Origin: Mycocentrospora acerina
Taxonomy: Eukaryota > Ascomycota > Dothideomycetes > Pleosporales
Direction: 5' to 3'
NCBI GenBank assembly: GCA_022701365.1
Contig: JAKUHH010000068.1
Coordinates: forward strand, 187,189 to 251,188
DNA length: 64,000 bases
The translations under genes were made by a program, and so were the position numbers. The notes under the pieces are model-generated. The model was given only the letters and a program-made list of their open reading frames with translations, had not been told where the DNA came from and made no database searches. This document shows, one piece after another, positions 18,942 to 30,279 of the stretch (the first letter of the stretch is position 1; each line of letters begins with the position of its first letter).

Positions 18942-21543
18942 TTACATTGCATCTTGGCGCAAGTGAAGTAGTAATGCCAAATTTGACGATGCGCCCCAAG
19001 TCCCAAGTTGTACCAAAACCTGTATCGCGTGTCTGAGAATGAGCCGTGGTTCGTGTCCTTCTGTCCCCCGTGGTCTCTCACCAACGTCACATGTCGCGAA
19101 CCCAGCCTCGATGAAGTTGAGGATATTGTCACATACCAGATGTTTTTCCCGTATGTCTCTCGTAGTCTCGCCCTTCTGCAAGATTGGCGCTGTGGTGGCA
19201 AAAATCCAGAGAGCAAGATGACAAAGGAAGAGGGCGATCATGTCGTATGGAGCGGTATCTATCTCCGCACTCGTTATGTAGCTTATGCACATTACTGCGT
19301 CCATAACCATTCGCTTGGCATCATTTGGATACTGAGCTGTCCACGCTCGCAGCCGAGCCATAGAGGCTGCTGCATCTATTGATCCGGCCCGACCGAGGCA
19401 GTCTTGAATATCATTCAAGGGAAGTATAACGTATATCCGAATTAGGTAGTAGAGAATGATGGATGAGCGCTGAAAATAGGATGAAGTTAAACACGTGCGA
19501 GTGGGTGGAGGGGCATTCATGAATGCATTGTGCCAAACCTCCAAAGATCGATGCAGCTGTGATCTCATCTGTTTTATGCGAGAAAACTCAGTTCTATGCG
19601 CAGCCGACTCTTCTTCAGTCATACGATAGACAACGACAGTTTGCTCATAGTGGAAAGCCTCCTCCATGATAGCAACTATGAGTAGGTTCGCACTCCAGTT
19701 ATTCATGCGAGGAATTTGGATATCAGGAGCTTCCGTGTCGTCAATGAGTTCTGGGGGATACAAGAGCGATGCAATAATAGGCCCATAAATGGGACAGGGA
19801 GGCTGTGAAGCTGAGCCCAAGAGGTTCCTCCAAGACCTCGCAGTAGGCGCCTTCCAAAACTCTTCATCACATGGAAGCTCCCACTTCCTTACATCGGCCA
19901 GCTTCATCATACTGCTTGTCCCGAGAAGGCTGCAGAAATAAGAATCGAGTGTGTAAACCTGCCAACGCAATCGTTTTCGGCTCTCAGCAGTAATCCATCG
20001 TGTCCAGTCAGATAGCAGTGCTCTTTCTTGATCGTATGGTGGCGTAAACTCTGCTGTGTTGTGTGCAGTGTCTTGAAAGGCATGATCGTCCGGTAGATGC
20101 CTGACGTAAGTGACAAGAATCGCCTGCATGGCTTCTGCTAGCTCGAATGCACGCTTGTTACCGCACCAAAGTCCCATGAAGCAGACGAGAGTCATAGTGT
20201 ATATGGTGATAGGATCCCGCATAAGGCTGTTTTCTTCCTCAATCGCGTGTTGTAAATTTCGCCTAATGCGGTCGAAAACTACGATTCCAAACCGACGAGT
20301 GTTTCGTAGACGGCTATATCCCGAGCCAATAACCATGATGATGGCAAGTAAAGCAGCAGGAGAATTGTTAACATCAAACGTTTGTGTGTGTAATACAGGG
20401 GTCTGATGTAGGTGGTGCTTAAAGAAGAGGCTTATGAAGACGTTGACTAGAGGCAAGGAGGGAATGGTGAAGGAGTCTTCATCTCGCGTACGTGTCTCTC
20501 GGCAACGAAGAAACTCGCATATTTCAGAAAGCTTTGAATGCGACATCTCAAACTTAGTATCAATTTCTCCAAAGATAGGGTCGCCTGGCTGTAGCATAAT
20601 TGGCTTTGCTCTCGCAATAGGTTTTGACAGTGGGTTCCAAGCAAACGGGACGCGGTCTTCACGCGATACTTCGTTTGGCGGTGATGCCGTTTGAGGCACA
20701 ATGCTTGCCTGCCTCTGTGCGACTACACCTGAATCGAACGCAACTTGTTCGGTATGAATTACAGACGCTGAATCGAATGTCTGGAAATCTCCTGTACGAG
20801 TGTCATCCTGGAGAGACGGCGTTGCAGCATGCAACGGTGGATGTTCAAATCCTGCGCCATTCCACCCGTGGATTGAAGGACTGCATACAAGTTCTGTTTC
20901 GCGCATGGCGGCCAGAAATTGCGTTGAGAACCAGCCAGAGGTATCTTCACAATGGTTGATATTGTAATCCCACGGCCGTGCAAAGGCTGTGTAGTCAAAG
21001 TATGGATTAACCGAGTCGCTTTCGCCATTCCATGTAGTATCCGCGAGAGATCGGTCGAATACAGATGTTAGCAGATTCTCTGGATGATCAAATGCATCGT
21101 TATGAAATGACATGTCTGGAGATTGTTCGGGAGGGATGGTGCTGCTTGTCGAGCTATGCGATGAGGCAGGAACAGGCTGCTGCAAGAACGCTGACTCATT
21201 ATCATCTGCTCGTCCCAACATAGACTCTGCTTGGTCCTTGGTACTTAGCAGACGTGAATTCGACTTCGAATTAGATCTTTTTGCTGCAGATCGGCTATGG
21301 AGGAGCTCGTGCTTCCGCCGTAAATCACTTCTGAAAAACTGTCTTCCACATATTTGGCAGCGATGCTTTTGCACCGAATCATCTTTGGATGTTTTAGCCT
21401 GATCAGTAAATCGACGTGCCTCAACCTTGAATCCAGAAAGAATACGACCTACGAGTTCTCATGTGGCGGGCCAAGTTTTCAGGTCGTGTGAAGGTGCGGT
21501 CGCACTGGTGGCAATAGAGCGGTTTAGAACTATTGTCTTCCAT
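18942..21543 (-). CDS. C2H2 zinc-finger transcription factor with fungal-specific regulatory domain
   Basis: Two exons, 21543..21453 and 21382..18942, with a 70-nt intron, give 843 residues. Finger 1 uses Cys11, Cys14, His27 and His31, and finger 2 uses Cys39, Cys42, His55 and His59. The intron splits the codon of His31: using the acceptor after CCAAAG rather than the earlier CAG is the only choice that both keeps the frame and completes the finger. Next come a Ser-rich linker and a middle region (about 300-600) resembling the fungal-specific transcription factor domain, with motifs such as RRNLQHAIEEENSL and KRLRWQVYTLDSYF. The paired N-terminal fingers plus this domain are typical of ascomycete pathway regulators. 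It is divergent from the GH78 gene and shares with it a 346-bp promoter rich in GTCCACC, which fits autoregulation. Confidence 0.88.
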
Positions 21544-21889
21544 CTAGAACTATCCGGCTTGCAGTCCGAGTAGAGCCTGTCGTTGTGATCGTGTTGTTTG
21601 GGTGGACATTGCAGCGTCCACCTGAGCTCGAGTCAAATATCTGGGGAAAGCGCAACGAAAAAAAGCGGGGAAACTGCATCGGGCCGAAGTCCACCTTCGC
21701 ACACCTCGATTGTACGCTTCGTTCGTCTGCGTCCACCTACGTCCACCTGCGTCCACCCACACTACATTCAAAGTGGAGGTAGCGTAGTGTCAGGGATAAT
21801 TTAGCTTGATGTTTGTTCGCAAGGAGCATACAATATGTCCTCGGCCCTGGTCGCGATGCGCGATTTTGCTTCGATTTTGAAACTTTGTC
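21544..21889. promoter_or_regulatory. Divergent promoter with six GTCCACC motifs
   Basis: The 346 bp between the starts of the regulator and the rhamnosidase contain GTCCACC at 21616, 21689, 21731, 21741 and 21751, the last three at 10-bp steps, plus the inverted copy GGTGGAC at 21601. A random 7-mer would be expected about 0.04 times in this length on both strands with even base composition. The region also has CTGGGG at 21641 and GCGGGG at 21665, which match the SYGGRG consensus of the carbon-repressor CreA. Inference: pathway-specific activation together with glucose repression. Confidence 0.55.
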
Positions 21890-24419
21890 ATGGCGAACAA
21901 TTCTGTTATCGAATCTGCACGTATCCTTCGTCAAGTGGGAGAGGTAGATTGTAAACCTGGCCGATCAGCATCAAGCTTTACACTCACAAATCGCGATGAT
22001 CGGCCAATTCTCGCAGAGATTGTTCTCGATTACAATGAGTGTGAGGGTGGAGTTCCAGTATTCGAAGTTGAACAAACATCGTGCCAGGCGTCTATTGAGA
22101 TTGCCGTGGTATACAGCGAGGGTATCGAAGGAATAGATCATAAAACTGGTATGTCTCATTCCGCGCCATCGCATTCATGTTGTAACATTCAGAATAGGGG
22201 ATGGCCCATTCTTCTTATTTTCCAACGCTATGGACACATATCGGAGCACAGTAATGACCTTCACTCCGAATCAGGATTCACACATAGTCAGAGCCAAATA
22301 CGCACAGCGATCCCAGAGATATCAAAAGATCACACTTCTCTCACAAAACTCGTCGATTACATTTGCGAGAGTTGGTTTCGAGCTTGTGCGGCCCAAAGCA
22401 AATGTGAATTCCGATTTCACTTGCTCCAGCGAGCTACTGAATCGTATATGGAAGAATGGTGTCAAAACTGTCGACATGTGTACCGTCGCTCAAGGTGAAA
22501 CCGCTTCGGCATGGCAAGTGACTGAATCTGGGACTCTAGTTCATGGTCAGCACTGGGCTCCTTGTCGTCAAGGGACACGATGGAGCGACAAGAGAATACG
22601 TTTTCAGGTTCAAGTCGAAGCTGGCGGGGCCAGTTGGGCCGTTCACATGGTTGCGAACGGTCTGATATTCTGTCTAGACGCCATCAAAGGAGTTCTGTAT
22701 GCTTGTGAGGGCCTCTCACACGAATCTACGATCTTTCCCGTTGCCGAAAAAGGCCGATGGCTGCTTGGAGAGCTCCCTTTAGATGGTTGGCTAGATATTG
22801 AAACCGTTACTCTGGCCGACACAGTCATTGTTTCTATACAGGGTCTTCAAATAGCTCTCATCACGAACCTCGACATACGGCCCCTACTAGGTGGAAGCCC
22901 CAACAATACCGGTTCAGTCGCATTTGGCGGACCCTGCGGATGGATAGCGCGATATCGCCATCTTACAGTACATAATCTCCAAGACGTGGTCTTATACGAA
23001 AACGATATGCTCTCACCTAATCGAGACCGCACGCTTGCTGACTTTCAAGTTGGCACGAACTCACTTGCCTGCACTATTGATGGCGCCAAACGGGACCGGG
23101 CTTGCTTTGGAGGTGATCTTTATGTCATGGGTCGATCGATCTCATACTCAACGATGGATTTTGAAGCCATTAAGGGAAGCATCGAATTACTCACAAGTCA
23201 CCAAACGAAAGAAGGTTATCTGGGTAGCTTGTGCCCTATTCAAGCACCGGCCCATAGTGGTGATGAAGAACCTCCTACATATGCTTTCTACTCCTTGACA
23301 TATGCCCTGCTTCTGGTAGTGGCTATCAAAGACTACTGGATGCACACAGGCGACGAGAACACTAGACAGAAATGTTTAAAACCATTGAAGAGGCTGATGG
23401 AGTTTACAAAGCGCTTTGTAAATTTAGATGGAGTCGTTGCCGCTCCCCCACCCTTGTCGATGCACTGGTTTCCTCTGGGAGGACCAATTTTTGGCGCGTC
23501 TTGTGCTCTTAACATCGCCTATTACGAGGCACTTCAAGCCATGTCACTGATTTCCAGCGATAGCCTATCAAAGGAAAAGTATGCTTCTGAAGCTCAAGAC
23601 CTCAGATCATATATTCAAGACCAATTCTATGACAACTCGACCGGCATATTACGTCTCAGCAATTCGCTTCCCGAAAAAGGAATATGTCAATCTACCTCCG
23701 CACATGCCATGACACTAGATATAATACCACCTCATCCAAATGACGCTTACAATCTATTTGGAAACGGTCAAAGTCTCCCACTAGCCTTCCGTGACCTCGC
23801 ACACTGGTCATCGGCAGAAGTGGTCAGCCCCTACGCTACCGGCTTCGCAGCCGAAGCTCTTTTTTCCCGCGGTGATGGAATTGCCGGTATAGATATTCTT
23901 GAAAGAGTCTGGGGTCTCATGGCTGACACGACCAACCCAAACTATTCGGGTGGACACTGGGAATCGCTGCGTACAAATGGCACACCACACAGTCACGACA
24001 CATCGCTTGTGCATGGATGGTCGACGTGGCCAGTTTCTCTAATGCCAAGGTATCTGGCCGGACTATATCCTATTGAAGCAGGATGGAAAGTCTTTGGAGT
24101 TGCGCCAGTGCTGGCTGGTTTGGAGAGGGTAGAGTGCACCATGGTTACTGTTGCCGGAACGATCAAAGTTGAGCTCAGCTTTGACGAGAAAGTGGGACGC
24201 GGCGCGATACGTATTTTGAAGCCGGACGGTACAAGAGCACAGTTGAAAACTCCGCAAGACTGGGTTTTGCAAAATTCGATAATTGTCAAGGGGACAGAGA
24301 CTTGGGAGGAACACCTTCTTTATAGAAAGGATGTTGGGTTTGGAGCAAGCACACAGATTGGTCAAGACCGGTGCAATGTAACAGATTTGGCTTCTAAATT
24401 TGAAGCCGTTCGTATTTGA
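21890..24419 (+). CDS. GH78 alpha-L-rhamnosidase, no signal peptide
   Basis: Exons 21890..22148 and 22198..24419, with a 49-nt intron whose acceptor is the AATAG at 22193-22197, encode 826 residues. The N-terminus (MANNSVIESARILRQ) is not a signal peptide, so the enzyme is probably cytosolic. After an N-terminal beta domain, a region of about 190 residues (roughly 170-360) looks like an inserted concanavalin-like lectin fold. The GH78 (alpha/alpha)6 barrel follows, starting with the signature DGAKRDR (381-387) and GGDL; later GGHWESLRTNGTPHSHDTSL and the C-terminal beta domain (EAGWKVFGVAP) also fit GH78. In many members the signature continues with a Trp (RDRxxWxGD); here it reads RDRACFGGD. 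GH78 enzymes invert and release terminal alpha-L-rhamnose from pectin fragments, flavonoid glycosides or saponins. Linked with a sugar transporter and regulator. Confidence 0.86.
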
Positions 24420-24868
24420 TGATATCTAGATAAGACAAAGAAGCAATAGAGTCAGATTATGGATTTAAGATAGCTTTTGCTGACAATCGTCACTTACAAC
24501 CGTTTCATTGACTTATACCAACAAAATAAATTGAGTCGCGAAAATGACAAACGTTTAAGCTGTGCTTGGACTTGATTAAGGTTTGTAACGACCCACTCTC
24601 GGAGAATTTGATAATTCGACAACTCCCCAAAGAATAATCAATCTTTTCAAGCTATGTACGTGCCTAAAAAATTTGCTCAGTTGGTATCACCTCTGAAAGT
24701 ACTCTGTAACAAAATGTGATATTTGGCAATTTTCATTTGATATTGTTTGCTTGTTATATGCATCCTTGATTCAAGAGGTGCAGATCTTGTCACAGGTACG
24801 CCGTCACAACTAGCAATTGATTTGTACAAAAGCGATCGATAGCAGACCTTGAGATGTTGTGGAATAGA
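24420..24868. other. Convergent intergenic region
   Basis: About 450 bp of AT-rich sequence between the rhamnosidase and GNAT gene ends; nothing recognised. Confidence 0.5.
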
Positions 24869-25555
24869 TCAAGGCTCTATGTTGAAATGCACCTCTTTCT
24901 GTAAAACGACCATCTCAAAGCTTGTTCGACACCCCCAAACGCCTTCTCCATAAACTTTCCGTCTCACCTCTTGATACCCCCTCTTTCGCCAGTAAGGGCC
25001 CGCGACACACTCAGCCGCCAAGATCCACAGTTTCAACACCCCCGCTGACTCTTTTGTGTTGCTTGTTGTGTCCTCAGGTGTTCCGTCGGAAAGTTGTCGT
25101 TGTATATTTTCGATCAGATAGTTCTCCAGACACGATAGCATCTGAATGGCAAGTCCTCGCCGAAGATATTTTGCATCCCCATCGACGCAAACGGCCTTGA
25201 TTTCCCATCCTGTTTCAGTTCCAGCCCCCTCCTTCTCCCACCCGCCCGTCCAGGGTACAGCGGCGGCGCATGCCACTACCTTTCTAGTTTCTGCTGCCTT
25301 GTTGTGCTGCTCCGTATCGTGAGCATTACTATCGTCGAAAATAATCGCCATGACACTCTCCGTGGTGATCATTGCGTAGAGGGAGTCAATACTAGAGAAG
25401 CGCCTCGACGGTAGAATCCATTTCGCAGCATTATCAATTTTAGCTAGTGTGAAAGATTCGTTCCCTAGGTTTATAATTTGGCTCGCCAGTGCTGGATTTG
25501 ATAGCAGCTCCGATCGCGTAAATAGCGTGGGCGCGGAAACAAGTGGTGTTGCCAT
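24869..25555 (-). CDS. GNAT-family N-acetyltransferase
   Basis: Intronless; I start it at the ATG at 25555 (MATPLVSAPTLFTRSEL), giving 228 residues. The acetyl-CoA-binding motif A appears as IKAVCVDGDAKYLRRGLAIQ, with the RRGLA turn, followed by a helix, an LKLWILAAECVAGPYWRKRGYQEV segment that corresponds to motif B, and a C-terminal strand. GNAT proteins transfer acetyl groups from acetyl-CoA to amines. Substrate and role cannot be told from sequence. Fungal GNATs of this kind are often small-molecule detoxifiers. No localisation signal is visible. Confidence 0.75.
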   Translation of the reverse strand: MATPLVSAPTLFTRSELLSNPALASQIINLGNESFTLAKIDNAAKWILPSRRFSSIDSLYAMITTESVMAIIFDDSNAHDTEQHNKAAETRKVVACAAAVPWTGGWEKEGAGTETGWEIKAVCVDGDAKYLRRGLAIQMLSCLENYLIENIQRQLSDGTPEDTTSNTKESAGVLKLWILAAECVAGPYWRKRGYQEVRRKVYGEGVWGCRTSFEMVVLQKEVHFNIEP

Positions 25556-26238
25556 CGTAGTAAATAGCGATTCTAACAGACAAAGTGGCAATGGCAGATA
25601 ATTTAGAATTTAAGATCTGTTCGCAAGCTCCTGTGAGTCATGTATCAGATTCAAGGCTGGCTCCTGGACGTTCATTTTAACATACAGGGTGTAGGATGTG
25701 ATTGGTCAGCTAAGATTCTATGATGCATTACAGTCGACGACCTGCTCAATATGGAAAGAGGCCATTGAAATTTCTCCTGATAACAGCTTTTCCAAACACA
25801 CGTGATCGTAGTTGTGCCATTTGTTAATACGCTGCAGCCTGAATTTTCCGAGCGATTCATAATTGTCTGACCAGAAGAGGCATGGTGTGCCAAAAGCTAC
25901 CTACGTTGCGTCTTTGCCTGTCCCCCGCTCAACTTATGTAACCTCCTCCACTCGGCCTGTCCTACGATGATCAGCATGTCCCTCTTTCTAATTAGTTGCG
26001 CATACAAGAGTTGTGTGACCAAGATTTGTAGAGCCTTGATTATCCTCGGCGTCACGATTTTCGAGACTAGAAAAATGAAATTCGGCATCATGTGCGAAAA
26101 ATGAACCCTGTCCAAATCGAATTTTTATTCTCTTGCTTGTACAAAATCTACAGCATTCAGTTAAATACTGCAATGAGGCATAATGACTATTCATTTTTCA
26201 TTTATTCATGTTATCATCTCGTTTTACAAAACTGATCC
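25556..26238. other. Intergenic region, no gene seen
   Basis: About 680 bp between two genes on the minus strand; no supported frame. Confidence 0.5.
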
Positions 26239-27727
26239 TCATTGACCTTGCCCCTTATACGACGCTCCGGGGAACTTATTGAACAGCGGGCTGTTGAAAG
26301 ACGCCAGTTGTGGGCATCCGAGTGAGGAGCTGAGAGGGCCAAGCTGCTGTGTTGCCCAATTGAGAATCGAACCAACAGCACCCAGTAGTGGAATGGTTGC
26401 ACTTGGAAGCCCAGCCAAACTTGCTTGAAGGAAGAAGCATGCAGCATTGTTACCCTCGGCAAGTGTCGCGAGGTTAAACACGCCGCCTGTAAGATCACCA
26501 AGGTCTACACCGGCGAAGGAGTTCACGGTACCAGTATTTCCACCGACGCGAATAATGCCTGGATACATCTATAGACATGACGTTAGTACGTACACATTGT
26601 CAATATCGAAGGAAAACACCTACCGCATTGTTCGTCAACACGTCTTGCACAACGTTGACGAGATTATAGGCGTTTGCAGCTGGTCTTTTATACCAATTTT
26701 CGGGAATTCGCTCCTGCCCTCGGTTATGGACGAAACTGCCTGGCGCATCTCCTGTCACGGCAAAAAACGATTTGAGGACGCTGCGGGTCAGAGTGCCGCC
26801 AGGCTTCTCGGCGCTATGGTTGGACATGAAGTTCTTCAAAGTCAGCAAAACTTTGTAATGGGGACGTGACAAGTTCGCTTACAATGACAAAGTCGTGCGC
26901 AGCAGGCGCGACTAAGCCGGAGAATGGGCCAGCAAAGTAGTACGGGTTGTTAAGTTCACTCCATCGCGTCACGTAGTCTGATTGCTTCGCAATGTCGTCC
27001 AATGTGTACTCCTCGGCTAATTGGTATAGATGCTCCCAAGAGCGCATTTGGAACACGCCGACGTTACCACCATTCAGGTACGCATCACCCTAAATTAAAC
27101 ATTAGCTCACATGATATCTCTACTATTATGATCAACTCACTCTAACAATGGACGCATCACCCTCATACTTGTTGTGCGTGCTGACAATACCACCAGCCGA
27201 GAAAAGCGGTATAGTTGAAGGGTAGCCTCCGCCAATGGACCATGTTCCAGCAACTGGATCACCGCTTATTGCGATGGAAATAACTGCGAGAGCCAGCGCA
27301 AGGTCCGGCGACATGTTATACGCATCGCCAAGACCTTTGATTGCTATATTCCAGACTGCGTCAGTCACGTCGCAAGTGGGATATCAAGATACCCGGTAAA
27401 CTTACTCTGCGCCGATGATACAATCCCATTGTGGGGTATGAAGCCATGATTGGCAGCTGCGTTCAGCCCGGGACATTGGCCACGCAAATCCCCGTTTCCG
27501 GGGGCCACGAACTCGCGGCCGCTTCCCTTTGTGACATTTACGAACTGTGCCCTGGCATCAAATCCTGCAGGTGGGTTCCCTGTATTTGGGCGACCTGAAA
27601 GGAAAACTGGGTTACGAGGAGCCGGCTCCGCACGCTTCTGAAGTTGCTCATTCAACTCCATAGCCCAAGGATAGGCTGCCACGAATGGCACAGCTGTAAG
27701 CAGTGCAGTAGCTCTGAGAAACACCAT
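26239..27727 (-). CDS. Secreted heme-thiolate peroxidase / unspecific peroxygenase-like (peroxidase family 2)
   Basis: Five exons, 27727..27406, 27355..27141, 27089..26883, 26833..26624 and 26568..26239, with introns of 50, 51, 49 and 55 nt, encode 427 residues. A signal peptide (MVFLRATALLTAVPFVAA) leads a chloroperoxidase-fold protein. The heme-ligand region reads RGQCPGLNAAANHGFIPHNG with Cys85 as expected thiolate. EGDASIVRGDA (from Glu172) matches the EGD segment of peroxygenases, and NFMSNHSAEKPGGTLT lies near residue 200-250 in the usual place. These enzymes use hydrogen peroxide for oxygen transfer, halogenation or peroxidation. The classic Pro-Cys-Pro motif has Gln in place of the first Pro. 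A TATA-like stretch (27812-27819) is about 85 bp upstream of the ATG. Substrate unknown. Confidence 0.88.
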
Positions 27728-29130
27728 GATTGTTGACAAATATGTTCAAGTGTGAAGAGAGGGTGTTTGTGGTTGATGGTGAGAAACACAGCTGTGCAGA
27801 TCGAGGTGTTGATATATTTTTCGCTCAGAGCCACCGACATTGAAGTTTCGCCTATATCCCCAGTTTCCATGAGTCGAGCAAAATGACAGCGATTGACAGG
27901 TGACTCCTAGGCAGCTGAGGTCTCTCAAACCCTTTCTGGCCGAGAGACATACCATTTTTGGACTGGGCACCGTTTCAAACACTGAAGCCGAACTGATATT
28001 GCGGGGAAAATACGAAAACGGGAGCCGAAGATCTGCGAAATGTAGATCTATCTACATCTTCCATCAATTTTTGTCAGAAATGACGATGCCCAGGGAAGAG
28101 ACTAAGTAACCGGATGAGATCTGCACCGAGGGCTTGACAATATCTGGTTACTGTGCCAAGCCTCATCTATAAATGCCGGATCTAAGAAGTGCAGGAATGT
28201 AGGTACTGGGGAGCTGCATAAGCCTAAATCTTAGAGAATGTCTTCATTAACTTCTTTGGTGCTGAAAAGGATTATTCAATTCCACATTTGTTTTTGTTGT
28301 GACACGTGAGGACGCATTCCATATTGGTCCACCTCAAATCGGGCGCCAGTCCAGACACAATCAAGTCTACAAGTCTCGCCGAGTTTTATATCACAATCTC
28401 AAAAGGTATGTTAGCAGGGTTTTCTCAACAGAAAAAAGCACTTTAAATGTCGCAGAGCAGGCATCTATCAGGTTTCACCTCATTCATTTCGCTGCTGACC
28501 AGCTTTGACTGTGCACGCCACTTTCAATAACAAACCCTTGCTGGTCGCCCCAAAGCTAGACTAGGGTTCAGAACCTGCTGAGGAACCCGATGTTTTCTAT
28601 TGGCTGTAAGAATAGCATCGATACCCTCACTCATACGGAGGTGGCGCGCGGGTGATCGACGGCTCCCTTGACGAGCTTTAGGTATCCCCGCATTGCGCTA
28701 GTGACAGAACATTTTGCCATGTGGACGTGCCACACGATTCGTGCTTGTCTACACCTGTGGCTTCAGGAGAAAGTTCCGATATGCCAAGTCCCTGACTCGA
28801 AGAAAGATGTCGTGTTCACTATTGTCGCTCTAGCCTTTGTAGCATCCTCACCGGCGAAAAGTAGGCCAGAGCTGTGCATTCCCGCTGGTCCTCCTATTTC
28901 CTCTCTGGGTATGGCTGTGCGGGATTAGCATGTTAGCTCTTAATCAACTGATTCAGTTACGGCAGGGTTCACTTGAGTTTGCTTTGATTCCTAATGCAAT
29001 GCGGCGACATCTTCGGTTGCCCTCAAAGTCACTTTGTACAACTCACAGCCCGAGGAATCAATATAGCCGACTTAAGATCTTGTATTGAGCTACTTATCGA
29101 TCTAGTCTATTTGGGCGACTCGTCTTTGTC
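27728..29130. other. Intergenic region, no gene seen
   Basis: About 1.4 kb. Small open frames on the plus strand are isolated and have no family resemblance. The first 150 bp are the peroxidase promoter. Confidence 0.5.
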
Positions 29131-30279
29131 CTACAACTGATACCTACCGATCCTGTTGCGGAGCACTTGCGAGAAGTAAATCGCATTGTCTGGTCCCGAA
29201 TGAATAGCAATGTTCAAGCCCGGGGGAATCCCAACTGGTAAAGTGATGCCGCTATCTGGCATGTCAATTATCACTGGCTTGTTGTTTGCATCAAGATACT
29301 GAATTGTATTTCGAGTAGCGGTGGAGTACCAATATCGCCCCTGAGAATCTACTGTATTTTCAGTCGGAAAAGACGCAGGCAACGGGTCGGTGAATACGTC
29401 GATTTTCTCGGTCTGCGTATCGAAGCGGACATTCGAGTTTGATACAAACCCAGTGAACCAAATATATCGATTCTCCGTCTCGGCGCGAACAACAACAATT
29501 CCCAAGCCGGTCAGTGGGAGAGGATAGCGAGTGAACTTTTTGGTGGTTGGGTTGAACTTTGTGATCGCTTGACCCAGCATCTCTGCAAGCCAAACATTGC
29601 CGTCGATTTTAGAAACAAAAGCACCAACAACGCCGTTCAGGGGAGTAGGCAGGGGATAGACGCCGTCAAACTTCTCAGTAGCATAATCAAAATGATACAA
29701 CGTTCCAGCCGTTGTAAGTGTGTACCACATCTACAAAACATCAATCTACAGTCTGGCTTTGAAAGGAGGGCCACTTACGCCTGAGCCGCCATCCCAAAGA
29801 TCATTGAATGGTTGAATATTTCCAAGGAAAGGGACATTAGGAGGGGGAGGCGTGAACACCTTGATAGCACCAGTGGCTGGGTTAATCTTCAGAAACTGAG
29901 ATCGAACACCAGTGGCAGCATAGAGGTTTCCGTCACTACCAGGTTGGATGGCGCATGCAAAGGCAATCCGACCTGTCAGCGGGAGACTAGCATTGTACAG
30001 TTGGTCAGGGCTGTACGGAACCGGATAATTAGTGATTTTGCCGCTTCCGATTTCAATCTTCGATACGCTATTGTCAAGGAAGTTTTGGGTCCAAATGTTG
30101 CCGTCTGGTCCTGTGGTGATGTCGCATGGTCCTTGTAGGAAGGCTGGATTCTCGTAGTACCTGAATCGCGCAGGATTCGAGTCGCCTTTCGAGTAGCCAA
30201 GTGTTAGATCTATTAACTGAGGTGCTGGTACAGAGGTGACTACAGTCACAAAAGAGAAGAATAGGGATATGGAGCGCAT
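29131..30279 (-). CDS. Secreted virginiamycin-B-lyase-like beta-propeller protein
   Basis: Exons 30279..29779 and 29730..29131, with a 48-nt intron, encode 366 residues. The signal peptide is MRSISLFFSFVTVVTSV; an in-frame ATG 24 bp upstream (30303) would only add a polar extension and is less likely. Blades repeat the pattern GPDGNIW..N.....I or K...TG.....Y.LP, for example ITTGPDGNIWTQNFLDNSVSKI, GSDGNLYAATGVRSQFLKI and KIDGNVWLAEMLGQAITKF. These are characteristic of the streptogramin lyase (Vgb) and SMP-30-like propellers. Bacterial Vgb linearises virginiamycin B. Fungal secreted relatives are uncharacterised, so lactonase or ligand-binding roles are both possible. The next gene downstream on the same strand is a secreted peroxidase. 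Confidence 0.75.

Noticed and set aside
18711..21760. GGTGGACG-like repeats on both sides of the regulator gene as inverted repeats of a mobile element
   Set aside because: Only 7-8 bp words are shared, with different spacing, no target-site duplication and no transposase; a regulatory motif explains them better.
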